Below are positions 17,328 through 26,206 of a DNA stretch of 64,000 nucleotides, piece by piece. The notes beneath the pieces were generated by a model that was not told the DNA's origin, searched no databases, and saw only the letters and a list, made by a program, of their open reading frames with translations. Within the stretch, counting starts at the first letter, position 1. The number at the start of each line of letters is the position of its first letter. Made by a program: the position numbers and the translations under genes. Source of the DNA: Zwartia hollandica (GTDB taxonomy: Bacteria; Pseudomonadota; Gammaproteobacteria; Burkholderiales; Burkholderiaceae_B); assembly GCF_019923725.1 (NCBI RefSeq), contig NZ_JAHXRI010000025.1:62001-126000 (forward strand), written 5' to 3'.

Positions 17328-18507
17328 AGTGCGGCACCCGAACCCAGCCTTCCATTAAAACGCGTGCGCTGCGACTCATGATTGCTTTGGTAACTTTCCA
17401 TTCGCCATCGATCAGTGCCGCTTCCGCGCCAACCCGTAATGCGCCGGACGGATGACCAAAGCGTACGGCATCACGTTTGCCGCCGCCGGCCGCCAGGTTG
17501 ACGGTCGTACCTGGTATGGCGGCCGCAGCGCTAATGGAGACTGCAACCGTTCCCATCATCGCGTGATGTAACTTGCCCATCGATAGAGCGCGCACCAACA
17601 CATTTACATCGCTTGCAGCAACCAGTTTCCCACTGGAGGAAACGTAGTCGGTCGGCTTGGCGACAAAGGCGACTTTCGGTGTGTGTTGACGCTTCGCTGC
17701 TTCGTCCAGGTGTTGGATCAGACCCATACGCAAAGCACCGTAAGCGCGTATTTTTTCAAACATGGCGAGCTTTTCAGAGTCGCTATTGATGTCGTCTTGC
17801 AACTCAGTCCCCGTAAATCCAACTGCGGCAGCATCCACAAAAATGGTGGGTATGCCTGCGTTAATCATGGTGGCCTTGAGAGTTCCCACCCCAGGCACCT
17901 CAAGGTCATCGATCAAGTTACCTGTTGGGAACATGGAGCCGCCCGCACCTTCCTCGTCAGCGGCTGGATCCATGAATTCAAGTTGCACCTCTGCGGCAGG
18001 GAAGGTGACACCGTCGAGCTCAAAGTCGCCGGTCTCTTGCACAGCACCGTTAGTCATCGGAACATGGGCGATGATAGTCTTGCCGATGTTCGCCTGCCAA
18101 ACGCGCACAGTACAGGTGCCATTTTGTGGAATGCGGCTGGGATCGATTAAACCGTTGCTAATCGCGAACGGACCCACTGCAGAAGAGAGATTGCCGCAGT
18201 TACCGGTCCAGTCAATAAATGGCTTGTCGATGGACACTTGACCAAACAGATAGTCGATGTCGTGATCAGGACGGGTACTTTTTGAGAGGATGACGGTCTT
18301 GCTCGTGCTCGAGGTCGCTGCACCCATGCCGTCGGTTTGCTTGCCGTAGGGGTCTGGGCTGCCAATCACGCGCATCAGAAATGCATCGCGAGCGGCACCT
18401 GGAACTTGTGCGTCTTTGGGCATATCCTGAAGACGAAAAAACACACCTTTACTTGTACCGCCGCGCATGTAGGTTGCAGGAACTTTTATTTGTGGTGCAT
18501 GGGACAT
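17320..18507 (-). CDS. prpF: 2-methylaconitate cis-trans isomerase
   Basis: PrpF, 395 residues, isomerises the trans-2-methylaconitate made by AcnD into the cis form used by AcnB. The family opening is visible as YMRGGTSKGVFF, followed by GSPDPYGKQTDGMGAATSST and WTGNCGNLSSAVGPFA, which carries the catalytic cysteine region of the diaminopimelate-epimerase-like fold. Length is normal. It sits directly after acnD, as in all acnD/prpF-type methylcitrate clusters, and overlaps the next small membrane-protein gene by 8 bases. Confidence 0.96.
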   Translation of the reverse strand: MSHAPQIKVPATYMRGGTSKGVFFRLQDMPKDAQVPGAARDAFLMRVIGSPDPYGKQTDGMGAATSSTSKTVILSKSTRPDHDIDYLFGQVSIDKPFIDWTGNCGNLSSAVGPFAISNGLIDPSRIPQNGTCTVRVWQANIGKTIIAHVPMTNGAVQETGDFELDGVTFPAAEVQLEFMDPAADEEGAGGSMFPTGNLIDDLEVPGVGTLKATMINAGIPTIFVDAAAVGFTGTELQDDINSDSEKLAMFEKIRAYGALRMGLIQHLDEAAKRQHTPKVAFVAKPTDYVSSSGKLVAASDVNVLVRALSMGKLHHAMMGTVAVSISAAAAIPGTTVNLAAGGGKRDAVRFGHPSGALRVGAEAALIDGEWKVTKAIMSRSARVLMEGWVRVPHYV

Positions 18508-18552
18508 GTCATAACTTCCTGAAAAAGATTCTTTGTGCGGTTGCTTTCTGCT

Positions 18553-21147
18553 TTAAGCGGCTGCTGTGGATTCAAGAAAATCCTGCGCAAAACGCTGCAA
18601 CACACCGCCGGCTTCATAAATCGAGACTTCTTCGGCCGTATCCAGTCGACAGGTCACGGGGACCTCAATTCGCTCACCGTTCTTGCGAGTGATGACGAGC
18701 GTCAGGGTCGCAAGTGGTACGCGTTGACCGATCACGTCGTACATTTCTGTACCATCTAATTTTAGTGTGTTGCGATCGACGCCAGACTTGAATTCCAGGG
18801 GCAGAACGCCCATGCCCACGAGGTTCGTGCGGTGGATACGCTCAAAGCCCTCTGCCACAATCGCTTCAACGCCTGCGAGGCGAACACCTTTGGCCGCCCA
18901 GTCACGCGACGAGCCTTGTCCGTAGTCAGCGCCTGCAACGATGATCAGAGGCTGCTTGCGCTCCATGTAGGTTTCAATCGCTTCCCACATGCGTGTTACC
19001 TTACCCTCGGGTTCAATGCGCGCGAGTGAGCCTTGCTTGACCTTGCCGTTCTCTACGGCCATCTCATTGATGAGCTTAGGGTTGGCGAAGGTTGCACGCT
19101 GCGCGGTGAGGTGATCTCCCCGATGCGTGGCGTACGAGTTAAAGTCTTCCTCAGGCAGGCCCATCTTGTGTAGATACTCACCAGCGGCGCTGTCCATCAT
19201 GATGGCGTTCGAGGGTGACAAGTGGTCTGTGGTGATGTTGTCGCCAAGCAGAGCCAGCGGACGCATGCCTTTCAGAGTCCGTTCTCCAGCAAGCGCACCT
19301 TCCCAATAGGGCGGGCGACGAATGTAGGTGCTCTGTGCTCGCCAGTCGTAAAGGGGGCTCAACTTTTCGCCGGTATCGACGGTCGCAGCGAACATAGGCT
19401 CGTAGACTTTACGGAATTGTGCTGGCTTGACGCTCGACGCGACGATTGCGTCGATCTCTGCATCTGTTGGCCAGATGTCTTTGAGCGTCACGGGCTTGCC
19501 TAGCTGATCGATGCCCAAGATATCTTTTTCAATATCAAAGCGAATGGTGCCAGCGATCGCATACGCCACAACAAGTGGGGGCGAAGCTAGAAACGCTTGC
19601 TTCGCATACGGGTGAATACGACCGTCGAAGTTACGGTTGCCAGACAGCACCGCAGTCGCGTACAAGTCGCGATCAATGATCTCTTGCTGAATCACGGGAT
19701 CAAGTGCACCGCTCATACCGTTACACGTTGTACAAGCAAAAGCGACGATACCAAAACCGAGCTTCTCTAGCTCTGAGAGGAGCTGTGCGTCTTGCAGGTA
19801 GAGCTCGACTGTCTTTGATCCTGGCGCTAATGAACTCTTCACCCAAGGCTTACGTGTGAGTCCACGGGCATTCGCATTGCGCGCGAGCAGGCCTGCTGCG
19901 ATCACATTGCGGGGGTTGCTGGTGTTTGTGCAGCTGGTGATGGCGGCGATGATGACTGCGCCATCGGGCATCAAACCAGGCTCGTTCTCGACTTTACCCG
20001 AGATACCGAGGGCTTTGAGCTCTGTTGTCGGCACACGTCGGTGCGGGTTCGATGGGCCTGCGATATTGCGCACAACAGTCGACAGGTCAAAACGCAGTGT
20101 ACGCTCGTACTCGGCACCCTTGAGGCTATCTGCCCACAGGCCAGCTTGCTTAGCGTAAGTCTCGACCAGCTTCACTTGAGCCTCTTCACGCCCTGTGAGG
20201 GTGAGGTAGTCAATGGTTTGTTGATCGATGTAGAACATGGCGGCTGTTGCGCCATACTCAGGTGTCATGTTCGAAATCGTCGCGCGATCACCGAGCGTTA
20301 AGTGCGAAGCGCCTTCGCCAAAAAACTCCAGGTAGGACGACACGACTTTTTGGTTGCGCAAGAATTCAGTTAGAGCTAATACGAGGTCAGTAGCCGTAAT
20401 ATTGGGCTGAAGCTTGCCCGTGAGCTCTACGCCAATGATGTCAGGCAGGCGCATCCAGGAGGCGCGGCCGAGCATAACGCTTTCTGCTTCCAAGCCACCT
20501 ACACCGATTGCGATGACGCCCAAAGCGTCTACGTGTGGTGTGTGGCTATCTGTGCCAACTAGTGTGTCAGGGAAAGCCACGCCATCCAGCGCATGGATCA
20601 CTGGCGACATACGCTCCAAGTTGATCTGATGCATGATGCCATTACCTGGGGGGATGACATCTACGTTCTTGAATGTCTTCTTGGTCCAGCTAATAAAATG
20701 AAACCGATCTTCGTTGCGTCGATCTTCGATCGCGCGGTTCTTTTCAAACGCATCAGGATCAAAGCCACCGCACTCCACCGCCAGCGAGTGGTCAACGATC
20801 AGCTGTGTGGGCACAACGGGATTGACTAAAGCAGGGTCGCCGCCTTGTGCTGCAATCGCATCCCGCAAGCCTGCCAGGTCAACTAAAGCAGTTTGACCCA
20901 AAATGTCGTGACAAACGACGCGAGCAGGAAACCACGGAAAGTCGAGGTCGCGCTTGCGTTCGATAATTTGCGACAGCGATGCGGTCAGCGTGGCTGGGTC
21001 GCATCGACGTACAAGGTTCTCGGCAAATACACGCGAGGTGTAAGGGAGCTTGTCATAGGCGCCTGGTTTGATTGCATCAACGGCGGCACGCGTGTCAAAG
21101 TAATCAAGTTTGGTGCCCGGCAGGGGCTTGCGGTTTGCAGAGTTCAT
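18553..21147 (-). CDS. acnD: Fe/S-dependent 2-methylisocitrate dehydratase AcnD
   Basis: AcnD, 864 residues from ATG 21147 (MNSANRKPLPGTKL), dehydrates 2-methylcitrate in the methylcitrate cycle. An in-frame extension to 21186 runs into prpC and is not needed. Aconitase A-type features: VGTDSHTPHVDALG, the Fe-S cysteines in ITSCTNTSNP and FACTTCNGMSG, and the swivel-domain GADYGQGSSRDWAAKG. The paired prpF gene is 45 bases downstream, which distinguishes AcnD from AcnA. The start lies 1 base after the prpC stop. Confidence 0.95.
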   Translation of the reverse strand: MNSANRKPLPGTKLDYFDTRAAVDAIKPGAYDKLPYTSRVFAENLVRRCDPATLTASLSQIIERKRDLDFPWFPARVVCHDILGQTALVDLAGLRDAIAAQGGDPALVNPVVPTQLIVDHSLAVECGGFDPDAFEKNRAIEDRRNEDRFHFISWTKKTFKNVDVIPPGNGIMHQINLERMSPVIHALDGVAFPDTLVGTDSHTPHVDALGVIAIGVGGLEAESVMLGRASWMRLPDIIGVELTGKLQPNITATDLVLALTEFLRNQKVVSSYLEFFGEGASHLTLGDRATISNMTPEYGATAAMFYIDQQTIDYLTLTGREEAQVKLVETYAKQAGLWADSLKGAEYERTLRFDLSTVVRNIAGPSNPHRRVPTTELKALGISGKVENEPGLMPDGAVIIAAITSCTNTSNPRNVIAAGLLARNANARGLTRKPWVKSSLAPGSKTVELYLQDAQLLSELEKLGFGIVAFACTTCNGMSGALDPVIQQEIIDRDLYATAVLSGNRNFDGRIHPYAKQAFLASPPLVVAYAIAGTIRFDIEKDILGIDQLGKPVTLKDIWPTDAEIDAIVASSVKPAQFRKVYEPMFAATVDTGEKLSPLYDWRAQSTYIRRPPYWEGALAGERTLKGMRPLALLGDNITTDHLSPSNAIMMDSAAGEYLHKMGLPEEDFNSYATHRGDHLTAQRATFANPKLINEMAVENGKVKQGSLARIEPEGKVTRMWEAIETYMERKQPLIIVAGADYGQGSSRDWAAKGVRLAGVEAIVAEGFERIHRTNLVGMGVLPLEFKSGVDRNTLKLDGTEMYDVIGQRVPLATLTLVITRKNGERIEVPVTCRLDTAEEVSIYEAGGVLQRFAQDFLESTAAA

Positions 21148-21148
21148 A

Positions 21149-22357
21149 TCAGCGACGTTTGGCGAGTGGTACAAATTTTTGATCATCGGGTCCGACGTAG
21201 TTGGCGGCTGGGCGAATAATCTTGTTGTCGATGCGCTGTTCGATAATGTGTGCGGACCAACCAGCGGTGCGCGCGATCACAAAAAGCGGTGTGAACATTG
21301 CTGTGGGTACACCCATCATGTGATACGACACTGCCGAGAACCAGTCGAGGTTCGCGAACATTTTCTTGGCATCCCACATCACACCCTCGAGACGGTCCGC
21401 GATGTCATACATCTTGGTCGTGCCGGCCTTCTTCGATAAGCGCAGGGCAACGTCTTTGATGACCTTGTTGCGAGGATCGGAGATGGTGTAGACAGGGTGG
21501 CCAAAGCCGATAACGACTTCTTTGTTCTCGACGCGCGCACGAATGTCTGCCTCTGCTTCATCCGGCGTTTCGTAACGCTTCTGAACTTCGAAGGCGACTT
21601 CGTTCGCACCGCCATGCTTGGGTCCGCGCAGTGCGCCGATACCGCCCGAGATAGCGGAGTACATATCCGAGCCTGTTCCTGCGATGACACGGCAGGTGAA
21701 GGTTGAAGCGTTGAACTCGTGCTCTGCATAAAGAATCAAAGACGTGTGCATCGCGCGAACCCAGTCTTCATTGGGTTTCTTGCCATGTAGCAGGTGCAGG
21801 AAGTGTGCGCCAATTGAGTCGTCGTCAGTTTGTACGTCAATGACACGACCGTTGTGGCTGTAGTGGTACCAGTAAAGCAGAGCCGAACCCAGATTGGCCA
21901 TGAGGCGGTCGGCGATGTCGCGTGCGTCGGGAATGTTGTGGTCGTCTTTCTCTGGCAGGATGCAGCCCAGTGTCGAGGCAGCTGTGCGCATGACATCCAT
22001 TGGATGGCTGGCAGCAGGCAATGACTCGAGCACCGTTTGCAATTGTGCGGGCAAGCCGCGCAGTGAGCGCAGCTTTGCTTTGTATGCAGCGAGTTCGGCT
22101 TTGTTCGGAAGCTTGCCGTGAATCAACAGGTGGGCAATTTCTTCGAACTCGCTCGTGTCAGCAAAGTCGAGAATGTCGTAGCCGCGATAGTGCAGGTCAT
22201 TGCCGCTGCGACCAACGGTGCACAGGGCAGTGTTTCCGGCAGTCACGCCTGATAAGGCGACTGACTTCTTTGGCTTGAAGGTGGGTGCAGCTGCGGGGGC
22301 GGCTGCCGCGACAGACTTCGCTGCCGATGCTGTGACGGGTTTCTTTTTGCTTGCCAT
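21149..22357 (-). CDS. prpC: 2-methylcitrate synthase
   Basis: PrpC, 402 residues, condenses propionyl-CoA with oxaloacetate. The citrate-synthase catalytic residues are in EHEFNAST (His), GFGHPVY (His) and [13 protein letters not shown] (Asp). The conserved core begins near residue 36 ([18 protein letters not shown]). The first 35 residues are an Ala/Lys/Pro-rich, low-complexity extension ([15 protein letters not shown] and onward), longer than the usual PrpC N-terminus. The extension is preceded by a good Shine-Dalgarno (AAAGGAAT) at ATG 22357, so it appears to be translated. Confidence 0.96.
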   Translation of the reverse strand: MASKKKPVTASAAKSVAAAAPAAAPTFKPKKSVALSGVTAGNTALCTVGRSGNDLHYRGYDILDFADTSEFEEIAHLLIHGKLPNKAELAAYKAKLRSLRGLPAQLQTVLESLPAASHPMDVMRTAASTLGCILPEKDDHNIPDARDIADRLMANLGSALLYWYHYSHNGRVIDVQTDDDSIGAHFLHLLHGKKPNEDWVRAMHTSLILYAEHEFNASTFTCRVIAGTGSDMYSAISGGIGALRGPKHGGANEVAFEVQKRYETPDEAEADIRARVENKEVVIGFGHPVYTISDPRNKVIKDVALRLSKKAGTTKMYDIADRLEGVMWDAKKMFANLDWFSAVSYHMMGVPTAMFTPLFVIARTAGWSAHIIEQRIDNKIIRPAANYVGPDDQKFVPLAKRR

Positions 22358-22375
22358 GAGGTATTCCTTTCGAAA

Positions 22376-23269
22376 TTATTTGGACTTGCCTTGCGCGAAT
22401 AAAGTGTCGATGCTGCTTTCAAATGCGTGATAGTTGATACGATCGTACAGCTCGTCACGCGTTTGCATGATGTCGATTACGTTGCGTTGGTGCCCATCGC
22501 GCCTGACGGCTTGATACACCGTCTCTGCAGCCTTGTTCATTGCACGGAAGGCTGAAAGTGGGTACAGGACCATATTGACGCCCACTGATTTGAGCTCTTC
22601 GACTGAAAACAACGGTGTCTTGCCAAACTCGGTGATGTTCGCGAGCAAAGGGGCGCCCGTGGCTTTCTTGAATTTTGCAAAAGTCTCGAGGTCATAGGCA
22701 GCTTCTGCAAAGACCGCATCGGCACCGGCTTCCATGCAAGCTAAGCCGCGCTCGATCCCAGCTTCAACACCGTGCGAAGCAATTGCGTCCGTACGGGCAA
22801 TGATGTAGAAGCTGTCATCGGTACGTGCGTCAACGGCTGCTTTGACGCGGTCGCGCATTTCTTCGGTTGAGACCACCTCTTTGCCTGGACGGTGACCGCA
22901 ACGCTTGGCGCCCACTTGATCCTCGATGTGGCATCCTGCTGCGCCAAATTTTGTCAGGCCTTTGATTGTGCGTGCAATGTTGAAAGCCGACGGGCCAAAA
23001 CCTGTGTCGATATCAACGATCAGTGGCGTGTCGCACACGTCGGTAATACGGCGAACGTCTGTGAGTACGTCGTCCAAAGAGATGATGCCCAGGTCTGGCA
23101 TGCCCAACGACCCAGCGGCGACACCGCCACCGGAGAGATAGATGGCCTTAAAGCCGGCACGCTTAGCAAGTAGTGCATGGTTGGCATTAATCGCGCCAAT
23201 AATTTGCAGTGGTTGTTCTGCTGCGAGAGCCTCGCGAAAACGCTGGCCTGCTGTGGTTAATTTGGACAT
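22376..23269 (-). CDS. prpB: 2-methylisocitrate lyase
   Basis: PrpB, 297 residues, cleaves 2-methylisocitrate to pyruvate and succinate. It belongs to the isocitrate lyase/PEP mutase superfamily: [19 protein letters not shown] near the N-terminus, metal-binding IVDIDTGFG, and the catalytic-loop cysteine in [11 protein letters not shown]. Length matches other PrpB proteins. It is 18 bases upstream of prpC and 64 bases downstream of mdh, with an intrinsic terminator in that gap, so it may receive only read-through from the mdh promoter or use a promoter of its own. Confidence 0.97.
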   Translation of the reverse strand: MSKLTTAGQRFREALAAEQPLQIIGAINANHALLAKRAGFKAIYLSGGGVAAGSLGMPDLGIISLDDVLTDVRRITDVCDTPLIVDIDTGFGPSAFNIARTIKGLTKFGAAGCHIEDQVGAKRCGHRPGKEVVSTEEMRDRVKAAVDARTDDSFYIIARTDAIASHGVEAGIERGLACMEAGADAVFAEAAYDLETFAKFKKATGAPLLANITEFGKTPLFSVEELKSVGVNMVLYPLSAFRAMNKAAETVYQAVRRDGHQRNVIDIMQTRDELYDRINYHAFESSIDTLFAQGKSK

Positions 23270-23300
23270 GCTTGTCTCCGGAACAAAGCTTTAAAAAAAA

Positions 23301-23322
23301 ACGGGCCCTTGCATGGGCCCGT
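23301..23322 (-). terminator. Intrinsic terminator after mdh
   Basis: Arms ACGGGCCC (23301-23308) and GGGCCCGT (23315-23322) around a 6-base loop; an A-run at 23293-23301 gives a U-tract on the minus strand. It lies between mdh and prpB and may attenuate the prp genes. Confidence 0.85.
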
Positions 23323-23333
23323 TGCTGCAGTAG

Positions 23334-24323
23334 TTACTTCAGAAGGTGTGCGACAGCGTCGCGCTCTTCGATGAGCTCTTTGAGCGTCAGATCCATGCGC
23401 TCTCGTGAGAAGGCATCGACTGCGAGATCTTTTACGCGATGGTATTCGCCGCCTTCGCAGGTAACTGGTACGCCGTACATGGTGCCCTCTGGAATTCCGT
23501 AGGAGCCGTCTGAGGGGACTCCCATCGTGACCCATTTACCGTTTGTGCCCAACACCCAGTCGCGAATATGGTCGATGGCTGCGTTGGCAGCCGAGGCTGC
23601 TGAGGATAAGCCACGCGCTTCGATAATCGCTGCACCACGCTTGCCAACTGTGGGCAAGAACACATCCCGATTCCAGGCAGCGTCGTTAATTAGTTTCTCG
23701 ACGCTCTGGCCGCCAATGGTTGCAAAGCGGTAGTCTGCATACATAGTGGGTGAGTGGTTGCCCCAGACGGCGAGCTTCTGGATGTCGGCAACAGGCTTAC
23801 CCATCTTGGTGGCGAGTTGCGACAATGCGCGGTTGTGGTCGAGACGCAGCATGGCGGTGAAGTTCTTCGCAGGCAGGTCTGGTGCGGACTTCATGGCGAT
23901 GTATGCGTTGGTGTTGGCGGGGTTGCCCACGACCAATACTTTAACGTTACGCTTGGCAGCCTGGTTCAGTGCTTTACCTTGAGCGGTAAAGATTGCGGCA
24001 TTAACAGCGAGTAAGTCAGCGCGCTCCATGCCTGGGCCGCGAGGACGCGAACCGACTAGCAGGGCAACTTCTACGTCTTTAAAGGCTTCGACAGGGTCGC
24101 TGTGCGCGGTCATGGACTGCAGCAGAGGAAACGCGCAGTCATCTAGTTCCATCATGACGCCCTTGAGTGCTTTTTGGGCCTTTTCGTCAGGAATTTCGAG
24201 TAACTGCAAAATTACCGGCTGATCTTTGCCGAGCATTTCACCCGAAGCGATACGGAACAAGAGGGCGTAACCGATCTGGCCTGCGGCGCCAGTGACCGCA
24301 ACACGCACGGCGGGTTTGGACAT
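23334..24323 (-). CDS. mdh: Malate dehydrogenase
   Basis: NAD-dependent malate dehydrogenase, 329 residues, oxidises malate to oxaloacetate in the cytosol. The Rossmann motif is [13 protein letters not shown], and the catalytic Asp/His pair is in [10 protein letters not shown] and [13 protein letters not shown]. The long insert and [20 protein letters not shown] are features of the LDH-like MDH type 2 group common in betaproteobacteria. It is first in the mdh-prpBC-acnD-prpF array and has a strong promoter with the palindromic operator, divergent from gntR. Confidence 0.97.
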   Translation of the reverse strand: MSKPAVRVAVTGAAGQIGYALLFRIASGEMLGKDQPVILQLLEIPDEKAQKALKGVMMELDDCAFPLLQSMTAHSDPVEAFKDVEVALLVGSRPRGPGMERADLLAVNAAIFTAQGKALNQAAKRNVKVLVVGNPANTNAYIAMKSAPDLPAKNFTAMLRLDHNRALSQLATKMGKPVADIQKLAVWGNHSPTMYADYRFATIGGQSVEKLINDAAWNRDVFLPTVGKRGAAIIEARGLSSAASAANAAIDHIRDWVLGTNGKWVTMGVPSDGSYGIPEGTMYGVPVTCEGGEYHRVKDLAVDAFSRERMDLTLKELIEERDAVAHLLK

Positions 24324-24431
24324 AACTATCTCCGAAAGAACTGAGAGGATTGTGGGGATGGATTAATAGCGAGTTTAGCTTTTTTGCTGTCCCGCTAACC
24401 TCGTCGGCGAGACAACTGAAATCTGCGTCGA

Positions 24432-24460
24432 ATGCTAGTCCAAATTGTGCAAAGCGTCAA
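24432..24460 (-). promoter_or_regulatory. Sigma-70 promoter of mdh
   Basis: On the minus strand, TTGACG (24460-24455) and TAGCAT (24437-24432) are separated by exactly 17 bases. The predicted start near 24425 leaves a leader of about 100 bases. The palindrome at 24463-24483 starts 2 bp upstream of the -35, the same geometry as at acnB. Confidence 0.75.
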
Positions 24461-24462
24461 TA

Positions 24463-24483
24463 ATCTTATATCTTATATAAGAC
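24463..24483. promoter_or_regulatory. Palindromic operator between mdh and gntR
   Basis: Reads ATCTTATAT, CTT, ATATAAGAC: the same element as at 16599-16619 with one outer-base change, 19 contiguous bases being identical. It lies 68 bases upstream of the gntR ATG and immediately upstream of the mdh -35, so it could serve both directions. Confidence 0.75.
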
Positions 24484-24550
24484 ACAAGAGTAGTGGACTT
24501 GTGGGGCAGGCTATGTCACAATATTGCTATGAATTTTTACGTCTCCTGTC

Positions 24551-25318
24551 ATGTCTGACTCCGCACGCGGTCGAAATCTCCCATTGGGGCAGGTCGCGAG
24601 TGCGGCGGCTTTTAGTCCGCTTTACCAGCAGATTAAAGCCCTCCTGGTGCAGGCGCTTGACGCCGGCGAATGGAAGCCTGGCGAATCGATCCCCAGCGAA
24701 ATTGAGTTAGCTTCGCGGTTTCAGGTTAGCCAAGGCACTGTGCGAAAGGCTGTAGACGAACTTGCGGCAGAGCATCTGCTGACGCGCAGGCAGGGAAAAG
24801 GTACGTTTGTCTCGACCCACCATGAGCCCCGCGTCCGATTCAGGTTTCTGCGCCTCGCTTCCAACGAAGGTGAGCCCCAGCCCGCTGAGAGCCGGGTGCT
24901 TGACTGTCGGCGGATCCGGGCGAATGCCGAAATGGCTCGGGCGTTAGAGCTGAAGTCAGGAGATCCCATTGTGGCGATTCGCAGACTGCTGTCGTTTGCA
25001 GGTACGCCAACGGTGGTGGACGACATATATTTACCCGGTGCGCTGTTTAAAGGGCTTAGTGCAGATTTACTCAACGGGTACTCAGGGCCTCTTTACGGAA
25101 TGTTCGAGTCTGAGTTCGGAATTAGTATGGTGCGCGCTGAAGAAAAGCTGCGCGCCGAGCTCGCTGAAATCGAAATCGCAAAGTGCCTCGGTGTTGAACC
25201 TGGAATACCCTTACTTTGCGTGGAGCGGATTTCTTATACGTACGCGAATCGTCCAGTAGAATTGCGCGTTGGGCACTATGTGACCAGTCAGTATTATTAC
25301 CGTAATAGCTTGAATTAA
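24551..25318 (+). CDS. GntR/HutC-family transcriptional regulator
   Basis: A 255-residue repressor/activator. The N-terminal winged helix (about residues 22-90) has the GntR signature: LYQQIKALLVQALDAGEW, SEIELASRFQVSQGTVRKAV and RRQGKGTFVS. The rest (about 100-240) is a UTRA ligand-binding domain with the HutC-type GDPIVAIRRL and ERISYTYANRPVELRVGHY strands; this domain usually senses a small organic acid, sugar or amino acid. It is divergent from mdh and directly upstream of sdhCDAB, pointing to control of TCA genes. Ligand and target are inferred only. It should bind the palindrome at 24463 and possibly the one at 16599. Confidence 0.9.
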   Translation: MSDSARGRNLPLGQVASAAAFSPLYQQIKALLVQALDAGEWKPGESIPSEIELASRFQVSQGTVRKAVDELAAEHLLTRRQGKGTFVSTHHEPRVRFRFLRLASNEGEPQPAESRVLDCRRIRANAEMARALELKSGDPIVAIRRLLSFAGTPTVVDDIYLPGALFKGLSADLLNGYSGPLYGMFESEFGISMVRAEEKLRAELAEIEIAKCLGVEPGIPLLCVERISYTYANRPVELRVGHYVTSQYYYRNSLN

Positions 25319-25409
25319 AAGAAGTTTGTAGTTGATTTAATCGCAAGGCTCGCGTTAAGCGAAAGTAGAGTGTTTATCCCTAGTTAATTGTTTTTTCGTC
25401 GAGGTCGTT

Positions 25410-25820
25410 ATGTCTGACTCAGCTGCTAAGCCGCGTCCTCAGTTCCGCAATATCGGAATCACCGATTTGATGGCGTATCGCTTGCCAATGGCTGGCAAAG
25501 TGTCAATTCTGCATCGCGTGAGCGGTGCCCTCTTGTTCCTCTGCTTGCCGGGCTTGATTGCCCTGTTTGCCATGAGCTTCTCGTCTGAGGCGGGGTTCAA
25601 AGCGATGTCGACAGTCGTCGGCTTCCCATTAGTCAAGCTCATTTTGCTGGTGTTGATCTGGGGTTACCTGCATCACTTCTGTGCGGGCATACGCTACCTC
25701 GTGCTCGACATGCACATCGGAGTCGATAAAGAGTCCGCTGCCAAAAGCGCCAGTCTGGTCTTGGGCGTCAGCCTCGCGCTGACGGTTGTCTTTGCACTCA
25801 AACTATTCGGAGTCTGGTAA
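25410..25820 (+). CDS. sdhC: Succinate dehydrogenase cytochrome b556 subunit
   Basis: SdhC, 136 residues, is one of two membrane anchors of complex II; it holds haem b and the ubiquinone site. The family signature VSILHRVSGALLF is at residues 31-43, and the candidate haem ligand is in HHFCAGIRYL (His88/His89). Three transmembrane helices are at about 38-57, 72-95 and 113-133. The stop overlaps sdhD by one base (TAATG). I see no confident promoter in the 91-base gap after gntR. Confidence 0.95.
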   Translation: MSDSAAKPRPQFRNIGITDLMAYRLPMAGKVSILHRVSGALLFLCLPGLIALFAMSFSSEAGFKAMSTVVGFPLVKLILLVLIWGYLHHFCAGIRYLVLDMHIGVDKESAAKSASLVLGVSLALTVVFALKLFGVW

Positions 25821-26203
25821 TGGTTCCCGTTGAAAAAATTGGTCCCAAGCGCTTGGTTGTTGGTGCGCATTACGGAACAAGCGAATTCATTATCCAGCGC
25901 GTGACCGCCATTATCTTGGCTGTTTACACGCTTGTGCTACTTGTGGGCATCTTAACGATGTCCGGGTTCACCTACGCTGGTTGGAAAAATCTTTTCACGT
26001 TCACCTGTTTCTTCATTCCGATGGGGCAGATTCTGGCAACGCTCGCGATGATCTCTCTCGCGTGGCATGCCTGGATTGGTGTGCGTGACATTTGGATGGA
26101 CTACGTTAAGCCCGTAGGCCTTCGCCTCTTTTTACTGGTTCTGACTATTTTGTGGTTGGTCGGATCGGTCGTGTACTTCGTACACATCCTCTGGAGAAAT
26201 TAA
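25820..26203 (+). CDS. sdhD: Succinate dehydrogenase membrane anchor subunit
   Basis: SdhD, 127 residues with three predicted transmembrane helices (about 25-47, 56-85 and 100-124). The motif WHAWIGVRDIWMDYV carries the conserved His and Asp region of SdhD involved in haem and quinone binding. The N-terminal KRLVVGAHYGTSEFIIQR is typical of the betaproteobacterial form. It overlaps sdhC by one base and is followed by sdhA after three bases, so the operon is tightly packed. Confidence 0.95.
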   Translation: MVPVEKIGPKRLVVGAHYGTSEFIIQRVTAIILAVYTLVLLVGILTMSGFTYAGWKNLFTFTCFFIPMGQILATLAMISLAWHAWIGVRDIWMDYVKPVGLRLFLLVLTILWLVGSVVYFVHILWRN

Positions 26204-26206
26204 GCC

